DNA of 64,000 bases from Prevotella sp. E9-3 (GTDB lineage Bacteria > Bacteroidota > Bacteroidia > Bacteroidales > Bacteroidaceae): NCBI RefSeq assembly GCF_022024015.1, contig NZ_CP091786.1:930001-994000 (forward strand), given 5' to 3'. A program made the position numbers and the translations under genes. Of this stretch, positions 17,982 to 24,987 are shown one piece after another (position 1 is the stretch's first letter; each line of letters opens with the position of its first letter). A model generated the notes under the pieces. It was given only the letters and a program-made list of their open reading frames with translations, searched no databases and was not told the origin of the DNA.

Positions 17982-18917
17982 ATGGCAGTAGAATCAACAC
18001 GATGGGGCATACTTTTCTGTCCGAAAGCGGGGGTAGCCAACAAGCGCAAGCGTTGGGAACGACTGAGACAAGTGCTCGACACAAAGGGCGTAAGCTATGA
18101 CGTAGTGCATAGTGAGAGTTCGGACAGTGTGGAGCGATTGGTGACAATGCTTATATCGAATGGCTATAAGACCATCATCATCGTTGGGGGCGATTCGGCT
18201 TTGAACGATGCTGTGAACTGTCTGATGAAAGAAGAAAAAATCGTTAGAGACGAGATAGCGCTGGGCGTGATTCCTAATGGCGTGATGAACGATTTCGCAC
18301 GATTCTGGAATTATGATGAGAATAATGATGAACAGACTGTAGATTGGTTGGTAAAGCGTCATGTCAGGAAGATTGATGTGGGGTGTATTCGCTATACGAA
18401 CAAGGCCAACGAGCGATGCCACCGTTATTTCCTGAACTGTGTGAACATCGGTATGACGGCCGATATCATGAACCTGCGCCGACAGACCAGAAAACTGTTC
18501 GGCTCACGAATGCTGTCTTTCCTGTCGTCGTTGGTAGTGATGCTGTTCCACCGCATGGACTATAAGATGTTACTGAAAATAAACAGTGATGTGGTTGACC
18601 GTAAGGTGATGACGGTGTGTGTGGGTAATGGCCCCGGTTATGGACAAACCCACAGTGCTGTGCCTTACAACGGCTTGCTTGACGTGTCGGTAGTATATAC
18701 TCCGGAGGCTATACAAATACTGTCGGGTCTTTGGCTGTTAATCACTGGACGTTTTTTGAACCATCGCTCCGTGCACCCTTATCGCACACGCGAGGTGGTG
18801 GTTGAAGAAGCCAAGAAAGCCCTTGTAGGAGTAGATGGACGACTCATGAAAACTCCTGTAGGCGGATACAGAATACAAGTAGAACAGGAGGTCATCAATT
18901 TCCTGATTCCTAATTGA
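17982..18917 (+). CDS. Diacylglycerol-kinase-family lipid kinase
   Basis: 311 residues with the DAGK catalytic fold shared by diacylglycerol, sphingosine and YegS-type lipid kinases, which phosphorylate a lipid hydroxyl with ATP. The nucleotide loop reads GGDSALNDAVN (about residues 68-78) where the usual form is GGDGTxNEV; the second Gly and the Thr are changed. IPNGVMNDFARFW corresponds to the GTxNDFAR motif, also with changes. The C-terminal beta domain (CVGNGPGYGQTHSAVPYNG, then LLDVSVV) is conserved. It lies 37 bp behind miaA. Substrate unknown. The loop substitutions may reflect a clade variant rather than loss of activity. Confidence 0.85.
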   Translation: MAVESTRWGILFCPKAGVANKRKRWERLRQVLDTKGVSYDVVHSESSDSVERLVTMLISNGYKTIIIVGGDSALNDAVNCLMKEEKIVRDEIALGVIPNGVMNDFARFWNYDENNDEQTVDWLVKRHVRKIDVGCIRYTNKANERCHRYFLNCVNIGMTADIMNLRRQTRKLFGSRMLSFLSSLVVMLFHRMDYKMLLKINSDVVDRKVMTVCVGNGPGYGQTHSAVPYNGLLDVSVVYTPEAIQILSGLWLLITGRFLNHRSVHPYRTREVVVEEAKKALVGVDGRLMKTPVGGYRIQVEQEVINFLIPN

Positions 18918-18998
18918 TTCGTTTATTGAATCGCAAAATGTATTTTATTGCGCATTAATTCTTCTTATATTGGAAATAAGGTGAATACCTATTGAAAT

Positions 18999-19057
18999 AA
19001 ATTATAGCTATAATTTTTCGAATTTTAGCTATAATTGTCGGGATTATAGCTATAATT
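18999..19057. repeat. Palindromic word array A (three units, 21-bp pitch)
   Basis: ATTATAGCTATAAT occurs at 19001 and 19043, and a one-mismatch copy (ATTTTAGCTATAAT) at 19022. The AGCT centres are at 19006, 19027 and 19048, exactly 21 bp apart. The first copy is an 18-bp perfect palindrome (18999-19016). Units are 16 bp with 5-bp spacers of unrelated sequence. The array lies between the convergent lipid-kinase and crp genes (gap 18918-19220). The rest of that gap contains a small GTTATC...GATAAC hairpin at 19098-19117 and array B. Confidence 0.9.
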
Positions 19058-19150
19058 TGTTTCAGTCGAATAATTGTTTAAGTAGAAAAGACGTTCTGTT
19101 ATCAGGTAATAGATAACTTGTTCCAGATTAATTGAATGGAGGCTAAAATA

Positions 19151-19208
19151 AATTTTGGCCATTATTCTCACAATTTTGGCCAAAATTTAAAAAATAATGG
19201 CCAAAATT
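19151..19208. repeat. Palindromic word array B (three units, 21-bp pitch)
   Basis: The middle unit AATTTTGGCCAAAATT (19172-19187) is a perfect 16-bp palindrome. The left unit (19151-19166, AATTTTGGCCATTATT) and the right unit (19193-19208) are exact reverse complements of each other. The GGCC centres are at 19157, 19178 and 19199, exactly 21 bp apart, with 5-bp spacers. The outer units and the central palindrome are symmetric about 19179/19180; the two spacers are not complementary. It ends 12 bp from the crp stop codon. Confidence 0.9.
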
Positions 19209-19220
19209 CTAAATGGTGGG

Positions 19221-19922
19221 TTATCCCCTGTCAGAGATTAGCTGAAGTTCGTCAATGTTGATGAACTTGATTTTTCTTCCTTCAATAGAAATAAGACCTT
19301 CCTGTGCAAACGACGATAGCGTGCGGATGGCATTACTGGTAGTCATGTTCGACATCTGCCCCAAGTTTTCACGACTCAGATAGACAGAGAGCGTCTGTCC
19401 GTCTTCTTCCACGCCGTATTTCTGTCTCATCGTCAGCAAAGATTCGGCCAAACGGCCGCGGATGTGCTTTTGGGTGAGACTTATGGTTCGTTCAACCGAG
19501 AGATCAAGTAAGGAAGAAAGTTCTTTGAGGAAAAGCATGGCAAAATCGCTGTTCTCCCAAATAAGGTGAAAAAGGAGACTTACAGGAATTCGGGCCACTA
19601 ATGTGTTGGCACCTGCAATGGCCGTGGAATGATAGTAGCCTCCAGCAATGGCAGCTGCATAGCCGAATAGTCCACCAGGTTCTACCATGCGAACAATTTG
19701 CTGCTGCCCGCCAAGACCGTTGCGGAACAATGTTACTTTGCCCTGCATCAGAAAGTACATGTGAGTGGGACACTCTCCTTCATGATACAGAATCTCGTCA
19801 CGCTGTAGTTCGCACGTGGAAATGTTTTCGACAAACAGCTCGCGCTGCTCGTCAATCAACGGGTCCCAGAGTATTGAAATGGATTTGGCTGTTTCCTCTT
19901 TGTCAAATTCTTTTTCCACCAT
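19221..19922 (-). CDS. Crp/Fnr-family transcriptional regulator
   Basis: 233 residues. The N-terminal cyclic-nucleotide-binding-type beta barrel spans about 25-135 (DEILYHEGECPTHMYFLMQG; VEPGGLFGYAAAIAG) and the C-terminal winged helix-turn-helix about 165-225 (LSRENLGQMSNMTTSNAIRT, then FAQEGLISIEGRKIKFIN). There is no cysteine cluster of the FNR type, so oxygen sensing by an iron-sulfur centre is unlikely; the ligand is unknown. It is transcribed divergently from the glycogen operon at 20130, which makes that operon a natural candidate target. Downstream lies repeat array B; no ordinary terminator is visible. Confidence 0.92.
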   Translation of the reverse strand: MVEKEFDKEETAKSISILWDPLIDEQRELFVENISTCELQRDEILYHEGECPTHMYFLMQGKVTLFRNGLGGQQQIVRMVEPGGLFGYAAAIAGGYYHSTAIAGANTLVARIPVSLLFHLIWENSDFAMLFLKELSSLLDLSVERTISLTQKHIRGRLAESLLTMRQKYGVEEDGQTLSVYLSRENLGQMSNMTTSNAIRTLSSFAQEGLISIEGRKIKFINIDELQLISDRG

Positions 19923-19948
19923 GTTTCTATAGCTGTTTTAACGGTCGG

Positions 19949-19980
19949 CAAAATTAGTAAAAAGCTTTCAGATGTCCAAA
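19949..19980 (-). promoter_or_regulatory. Promoter of the Crp/Fnr-family gene
   Basis: The minus strand reads TTTG (19980-19977), 20 bp, then TAATTTTG (19956-19949), a good match to the Bacteroidetes -33/-7 pair. It gives a leader of about 20 nt. Confidence 0.7.
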
Positions 19981-20036
19981 AAAATAGCCCCTTTTGTGCT
20001 TTTTGGTTGAAAAAATGAAAAAAGATAAGCTTTTAT

Positions 20037-20067
20037 TTTGTCATAATCTGAAAAATGCTTACTTTTG
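20037..20067 (+). promoter_or_regulatory. Promoter of the glycogen/alpha-glucan operon
   Basis: TTTG at 20037-20040, 19 bp, then TACTTTTG at 20060-20067. The leader would be about 55-60 nt to the ATG at 20130. Divergent from the crp promoter, with about 56 bp between the two sites. Confidence 0.75.
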
Positions 20068-20129
20068 AAGGCAATCTAAAATCTACCTTATTATAAATTA
20101 AAACAAATAAAAACCTTAAAATAGGAACT

Positions 20130-22079
20130 ATGAGTTATTTGCGATTTGAGAAAGCCGTGATGACTAATCTTGAGGAGTCACTACGCCGCGAATTGCTCCG
20201 AACGAATCGTTCAGGTGCCTATAGCGCTTCGACATTGGTCGATTGTAACACGCGCAAGTACCATGGACTGTTGGTGGTCCCTGTGCCTGAGATTGACGAC
20301 GAGAACCATGTGTTATTGTCGTCGTTCGACTGTACGGTGGTTCAGCACGGAGCTGAATTCAATCTTGGACTCCACAAGTATCAGGGCAATAACTACAGCC
20401 CTAAAGGGCATAAGTACATTCGTGAGTTTGATGCCAGTCTGGTACCCACTACTGTTTATCGTGTAGGTGGTGTGGTATTGAAGAAAGAGGCTATTTTTCA
20501 GGCTTATGAAGACCGTATTCTGATTCGCTATACCTTGGAGGATGCACACTCGGCAACCACTTTGCGTTTCCGCCCATTCTTGGCATTCCGCTCAGTACGT
20601 CAGTTTACTCACGAGAATAGCGTGGCCAGTCGTGACTACCAGAATGTGGAGAATGGTATTAAGACCTGCATGTACAGAGGGTATCCTGATTTGTTCATGC
20701 AATTCTCAAAGAAAAATGAGTTTATTTTCCAGCCCGACTGGTATCGTGGCATAGAATATCCGAAAGAGCAGGAACGTGGATATGCGTCTAATGAAGACCT
20801 TTATGTACCTGGTTATTTTGAAGTGCCAATCAAGAAAGGAGAAAGCATTATCTTTGCGGCCTCTACATCACAGACAAAAACCAGTACGCTGAAGAAACTG
20901 TTCGAAGAAGAACTGTCTGTTCGTGTTCCACGCGATAATTTCTACCACTGCCTGGTTACTGCTGCTCATCAGTTCCATAACCGTAAGGCCGACGATACTC
21001 GCTATCTGCTGGCAGGATATCCCTGGTTTAAATGTCGTGCACGCGATACATTCATTGCACTGCCAGGACTCACTCTGGCTATTGACGAGCCCGACTATTT
21101 TGAACTCGTGATGCAAACGGCTGAACGCGGACTGCGTGAATTCATGGAAAACAAACCGTTGACAGTCCAGATATACGAGATGGAACAGCCCGATGTTCCC
21201 CTATGGGCCATCTGGGCTATCCAGCAATATGCTAAATATGTAGGGCGTGATGAGGCTTTTGCCAAATACGGTAAACTGATTCAGGATATTATCCGATATA
21301 TCATGGCCAACAAACATCCCAACCTGCGTTTGGATGACAACGGACTCGTATATTCAAACGGTCGTGACCATGCTGTGACCTGGATGAACTCGACTGCTAA
21401 CGGCCGTCCTGTTGTACCCCGCTCTGGTTATATCGTTGAGTTCAACGCACTATGGTATAACCTGATAAAGTTCGGTGCCTCGTTGGCCAGTGAAAAAGGC
21501 GATACTAAAGGTGTTGCTGTACTGGAGAAACTTGCAGAAAAAACCAAGGCATCGTTTGTTGACACCTTTGTGAATGAATATGGCTATCTGCTCGACTATG
21601 TTGACGGAACCATGATGGACTGGAGTGTACGTCCTAATCAGATATTTGCAGTGGCACTCGACTACTCACCATTGTCGCAACAGCAGATGAAGAGTGTAGT
21701 CGATATATGTACGCGCGAGTTGCTCACACCAAAAGGACTGCGTTCACTCTCACCAAAGAGTGGAGGCTACAATCCTATGTATGTGGGTCCCCAGACGCAG
21801 CGTGACTATGCCTATCATCAGGGAACCGCATGGCCTTGGCTGGGCGGATTCTATATGGAGGCTTGCCTGAAACTGTACAAACGTACACGCCTGTCGTTCG
21901 TTGAGCGGCAGATGGTGGGATATGAAGATGAGATTGACTATCATGCCATTGGTACTATCTCAGAACTTTTCGACGGAAATCCGCCTTTCCATGGACGTGG
22001 CGCCATGTCGTTTGCCATGAATGTGGCCGAGATTCTGCGTACGATGAAACTTCTCGAAAAATATTCATATCAAAAATAA
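20130..22079 (+). CDS. Glycogen debranching enzyme (amylo-alpha-1,6-glucosidase family)
   Basis: 649 residues, of the archaeal/bacterial GDE type: an N-terminal beta domain (GAYSASTLVDCNTRKYHGLL near residues 29-49 is diagnostic) and a C-terminal (alpha/alpha)6 barrel with GYPWFKCRARDTFIALPGLT, NGRDHAVTWMNS and YHQGTAWPWLGGFYM. It removes alpha-1,6 branch stubs from glycogen or related glucans. No signal peptide, so it is cytoplasmic. First gene of a three-gene operon; the glycosyltransferase follows after 12 bp. Confidence 0.93.
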   Translation: MSYLRFEKAVMTNLEESLRRELLRTNRSGAYSASTLVDCNTRKYHGLLVVPVPEIDDENHVLLSSFDCTVVQHGAEFNLGLHKYQGNNYSPKGHKYIREFDASLVPTTVYRVGGVVLKKEAIFQAYEDRILIRYTLEDAHSATTLRFRPFLAFRSVRQFTHENSVASRDYQNVENGIKTCMYRGYPDLFMQFSKKNEFIFQPDWYRGIEYPKEQERGYASNEDLYVPGYFEVPIKKGESIIFAASTSQTKTSTLKKLFEEELSVRVPRDNFYHCLVTAAHQFHNRKADDTRYLLAGYPWFKCRARDTFIALPGLTLAIDEPDYFELVMQTAERGLREFMENKPLTVQIYEMEQPDVPLWAIWAIQQYAKYVGRDEAFAKYGKLIQDIIRYIMANKHPNLRLDDNGLVYSNGRDHAVTWMNSTANGRPVVPRSGYIVEFNALWYNLIKFGASLASEKGDTKGVAVLEKLAEKTKASFVDTFVNEYGYLLDYVDGTMMDWSVRPNQIFAVALDYSPLSQQQMKSVVDICTRELLTPKGLRSLSPKSGGYNPMYVGPQTQRDYAYHQGTAWPWLGGFYMEACLKLYKRTRLSFVERQMVGYEDEIDYHAIGTISELFDGNPPFHGRGAMSFAMNVAEILRTMKLLEKYSYQK

Positions 22080-22091
22080 GGAGGGACGACT

Positions 22092-23363
22092 ATGAAAGTT
22101 TTAATGTTTGGATGGGAGTATCCTCCTCATGTATTCGGTGGACTGGCCACCGCAAACTATGGTATTTCTGAAGGCTTGAAGGCTCAGGGCGACATTGAGA
22201 CAGTACTCTGTTTGCCACATCCCTTTGGCGATGAGAGTCAGCATGCCTGTCGCATCGTGGCTATGAACGCAGTGCCTATTGCCTGGCGCGATGTGAATCG
22301 TGATTATGTGCAGAGCCGAGTGGGAAATATCATGGATCCCGACTATTATTTCAAGTGCCGTGAGCATCTCTATGCCGACTTCAACTATATGAATGTCAAC
22401 GACCTGGGATGTATGGAGTTTGCCGGAGGATATCCGGGTAATCTGCACGAAGAAATAAACAATTATTCGATTATTGCCGGTGTAGTGGCAAGAACAGAAG
22501 AGTTCGACATTATTCATGCTCACGACTGGCTGACATTCCCTGCCGGCATTCATGCCAAACAGGTGAGTGGAAAACCATTGTGTATCCATGTGCATGCTAC
22601 CGATTTCGACCGTTCACGCGGAAAGGTAAATCCAACGGTTTATTCCATTGAGAAGAACGGTATGGACAATGCCGACTGCATCATGTGTGTATCAGAACTG
22701 ACCCGCCAGACGGTTATCAATCAGTATCATCAGGACCCACGCAAGTGCTTCACGGTTCACAATGCCGTTTATCCTTTGCCTCAAGAGTATCAGGACATTC
22801 CACGCCCAGATCATACAGGAAAAGAAAAAGTGGTGACTTTCCTGGGACGTATCACGATGCAGAAAGGTCCTGAATACTTCGTTGAAGCTGCTAATATGGT
22901 GCTCCATCGCACACGTAACGTTCGTTTCTGTATGGCAGGTTCAGGCGATATGATGGATGCAATGATTTATTTGGCCGCCGAACGAGGCATTGCCGACCGC
23001 TTCCACTTCCCCGGTTTTATGAGAGGTAAGCAGGTGTACGAGTGCCTGAAAGCTTCCGATGTGTATGTAATGCCATCAGTATCCGAACCGTTTGGTATCT
23101 CACCGCTTGAGGCTATGCAATGCGGAACGCCTACTATCATCTCGAAACAATCCGGATGTGCTGAAATCCTTGATAATTGCATCAAAGTAGATTATTGGGA
23201 TATTCATGCATTGGCCGATTCCATCTATAGTATCTGTACCAACGATTCGTTGTTCCACTACTTGAAGGATGAGGGAAAGAAGGAGGTTGATCAGATTACA
23301 TGGGAGAAGGTAGGCCGCTGGATACGTACTCTCTATCTACGCACCCTTGGTTGGGAAAATTGA
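22092..23363 (+). CDS. Glycosyltransferase, glycogen-synthase-like (GT-B fold)
   Basis: 423 residues, cytoplasmic. The N-terminal MFGWEYPPHVFGGLATANYG holds the glycine-rich acceptor loop of starch/glycogen synthase-like enzymes. IIHAHDWLTFPAG and the C-terminal nucleotide-sugar site with SEPFGISPLEAMQCGTP (the E-x7-E motif region of GT-B enzymes) follow. It probably builds or extends an alpha-1,4-glucan from a nucleotide-glucose donor, in line with its position between a debranching enzyme and a GH57 amylase. Sequence alone does not distinguish GT4 from GT5. The gene ends inside a run of heptamer repeats that reaches to the next start codon. Confidence 0.9.
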   Translation: MKVLMFGWEYPPHVFGGLATANYGISEGLKAQGDIETVLCLPHPFGDESQHACRIVAMNAVPIAWRDVNRDYVQSRVGNIMDPDYYFKCREHLYADFNYMNVNDLGCMEFAGGYPGNLHEEINNYSIIAGVVARTEEFDIIHAHDWLTFPAGIHAKQVSGKPLCIHVHATDFDRSRGKVNPTVYSIEKNGMDNADCIMCVSELTRQTVINQYHQDPRKCFTVHNAVYPLPQEYQDIPRPDHTGKEKVVTFLGRITMQKGPEYFVEAANMVLHRTRNVRFCMAGSGDMMDAMIYLAAERGIADRFHFPGFMRGKQVYECLKASDVYVMPSVSEPFGISPLEAMQCGTPTIISKQSGCAEILDNCIKVDYWDIHALADSIYSICTNDSLFHYLKDEGKKEVDQITWEKVGRWIRTLYLRTLGWEN

Positions 23364-23399
23364 AAAATGATAATTGATAATTGAAAATTGATAATTATG
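23358..23399 (+). repeat. Six heptamer repeats spanning the gene junction
   Basis: Successive heptamers AATTGAA, AAATGAT, AATTGAT, AATTGAA, AATTGAT, AATTATG run in perfect 7-bp register from the stop codon of the glycosyltransferase (TGA at 23361-23363) to the ATG of the GH57 gene (23397-23399). Confidence 0.8.
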
Positions 23400-24818
23400 A
23401 AAACGATTTGTTTATATTTCGAGATACATCAGATTATTCATCTGAAGCGTTACCGTTTCTTTGACATCGGTGCCGACCATTATTATTATGATGACTACGA
23501 GAATGAGCGTAGCATCAGCGATATTGCCGAGCGCAGCTATATGCCTGCGTTGAACACCTTGTTGCAGATGATCAAGGAGAATGGCAATTATTTTAAAGTG
23601 GCGTTCTCACTCTCGGGTGTTGGAATAGAACAGTTAGAGATGCATGCCCCACAGGTTCTGGAGAAGTTGCAGGAACTGAACGAGACCGGTTGTGTGGAGT
23701 TCTTGGCTGAACCTTATAGTCACGGCCTTTCTTCATTGGCCAATGAGGAAAGCTTTGCTCGCGACATCAAGAAGCAATGCCAGAAAATGGAAGAGTATTT
23801 CGGCAAGAAACCGACTGTTGCTCGCAACTCGTCTCTTATTTATAGTGATGATATCGGTGCTCAGATTGCAGCCTTAGGTTTCAAGGGTATGCTGACGGAA
23901 GGCGCTAAGCATGTTCTGGGATGGAAATCGCCCCACTATGTGTACAATTGCAATATGGCCCCCAATCTGAAGTTGCTGTTGCGTGATGTTGAACTGAGTG
24001 ACGATATTTCACTGCGTTTCAATAATGCCGAGTGGGAGGGCTATCCCCTCTTTGCCGATGCTTATATTGACCGTATTGCCCGTTTGCCAGAGGAAGAGCA
24101 GATCATCAATATCTTCATGGAACTGTCGGCTTTGGGTATCGCCCAGCCGTTGTCATCGAATATCCTCGATTTTATCAAGGCACTTCCCGTTTGTGCTAAA
24201 GCAAAAGGTATCACCTTCTCTACACCAACAGAAATCTGCATGAAGGTGAAGAGCGTTGGTCAGTTGGATGTGCCCGACACATTGTCATGGGTAGATGAGG
24301 AGCGCGATGTAAGCTGCTGGTTAGGTAATGCCATGCAGCGTGAGGCTTTCAATAAACTGTATAGTGTGGCCGACCGCCTGCTTATTGCCAATGATCCACG
24401 TATCAATCAAGACTGGGACTACCTGCAGGCATCCAACAACTTCCGCTTCATGACCACAAAGCCATCGAATGTGGGATTGGATCGTGGTATCTATAGCGGT
24501 CCTTTCGATGCCTTTACTAACTATATGAATATCCTTGGCGATTTCATCAACCGTGTAAATGCCCTTTATCCACTCGAGATAGACAATGAGGAACTGAACT
24601 CACTGCTTACCACTATCCGAAATCAGGGTGATGAGATTGAGATGAAGGACAAGGAAATCATTCGTTTGAAAGCTCGCCTGGAGAAATTGGAACCAAATGC
24701 CGATAGTCCTAAGAAAGCCCCAGCAAAGAAAACTGCAGTAAAAAAGGCTCCAGCCAAGAAAGCAGCCAAGAAAGCAACTGAGCCTGCTGAGGCACCAGTA
24801 GAGAAAAAGGAAGATTAA
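23397..24818 (+). CDS. GH57-family alpha-amylase/glucanotransferase with Lys/Ala-rich tail
   Basis: 473 residues from the ATG at 23397; a start at 23388 would add three residues from within the heptamer repeat. The N-terminus (ICLYFEIHQIIHLKRYRFFD) is typical of the GH57 (beta/alpha)7 amylases of Bacteroidetes, and VEFLAEPYSHGLSSL contains a conserved active-site stretch. It acts on alpha-1,4-glucans in the cytoplasm. After the catalytic part there is a short coiled-coil region (about residues 400-440) and then a Lys/Ala/Pro-rich tail (KKAPAKKTAVKKAPAKKAAK) resembling histone H1-like tails, followed by an acidic end. The tail is unusual for a glycosidase and could bind polyanions or be a flexible tether. 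Last gene of the operon, followed by a terminator. Confidence 0.92.
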   Translation: MKTICLYFEIHQIIHLKRYRFFDIGADHYYYDDYENERSISDIAERSYMPALNTLLQMIKENGNYFKVAFSLSGVGIEQLEMHAPQVLEKLQELNETGCVEFLAEPYSHGLSSLANEESFARDIKKQCQKMEEYFGKKPTVARNSSLIYSDDIGAQIAALGFKGMLTEGAKHVLGWKSPHYVYNCNMAPNLKLLLRDVELSDDISLRFNNAEWEGYPLFADAYIDRIARLPEEEQIINIFMELSALGIAQPLSSNILDFIKALPVCAKAKGITFSTPTEICMKVKSVGQLDVPDTLSWVDEERDVSCWLGNAMQREAFNKLYSVADRLLIANDPRINQDWDYLQASNNFRFMTTKPSNVGLDRGIYSGPFDAFTNYMNILGDFINRVNALYPLEIDNEELNSLLTTIRNQGDEIEMKDKEIIRLKARLEKLEPNADSPKKAPAKKTAVKKAPAKKAAKKATEPAEAPVEKKED

Positions 24819-24880
24819 TTGTTGATAGAAAGAATCAATATTCTTACTGAAAAAATATTGATTTTGATTAAATACATTGA

Positions 24881-24918
24881 AAAGTCCGGCCAATATAGTC
24901 ATATTGGTCGGATTTTTT
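24881..24918 (+). terminator. Intrinsic terminator of the glycogen operon
   Basis: A 16-bp stem (24881-24896 with 24901-24916, including G-U pairs) with a 4-nt loop AGTC and a T6 run. It lies 62 bp after the GH57 stop codon. Confidence 0.85.
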
Positions 24919-24962
24919 CATTGTTTGGTTTGAATGTGTCATTCCGATGTAGGGAGATATGC

Positions 24963-24970
24963 TATCTTTG
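24963..24970 (+). promoter_or_regulatory. Putative promoter of the HTCS gene
   Basis: TATCTTTG, an exact TAnnTTTG match, ends 17 bp before the chosen ATG at 24988. The -33 element is weak. The leader would be about 10 nt. Confidence 0.6.
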
Positions 24971-24987
24971 CATATATTATTATTTAT

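Noticed and set aside
18999..19208. CRISPR array
   Set aside because: Pitch of 21 bp with a 16-bp palindromic word and 5-bp spacers is far too short for repeat-spacer units, and no cas gene is in the window. The same holds for 61732-61874 (22 bp).
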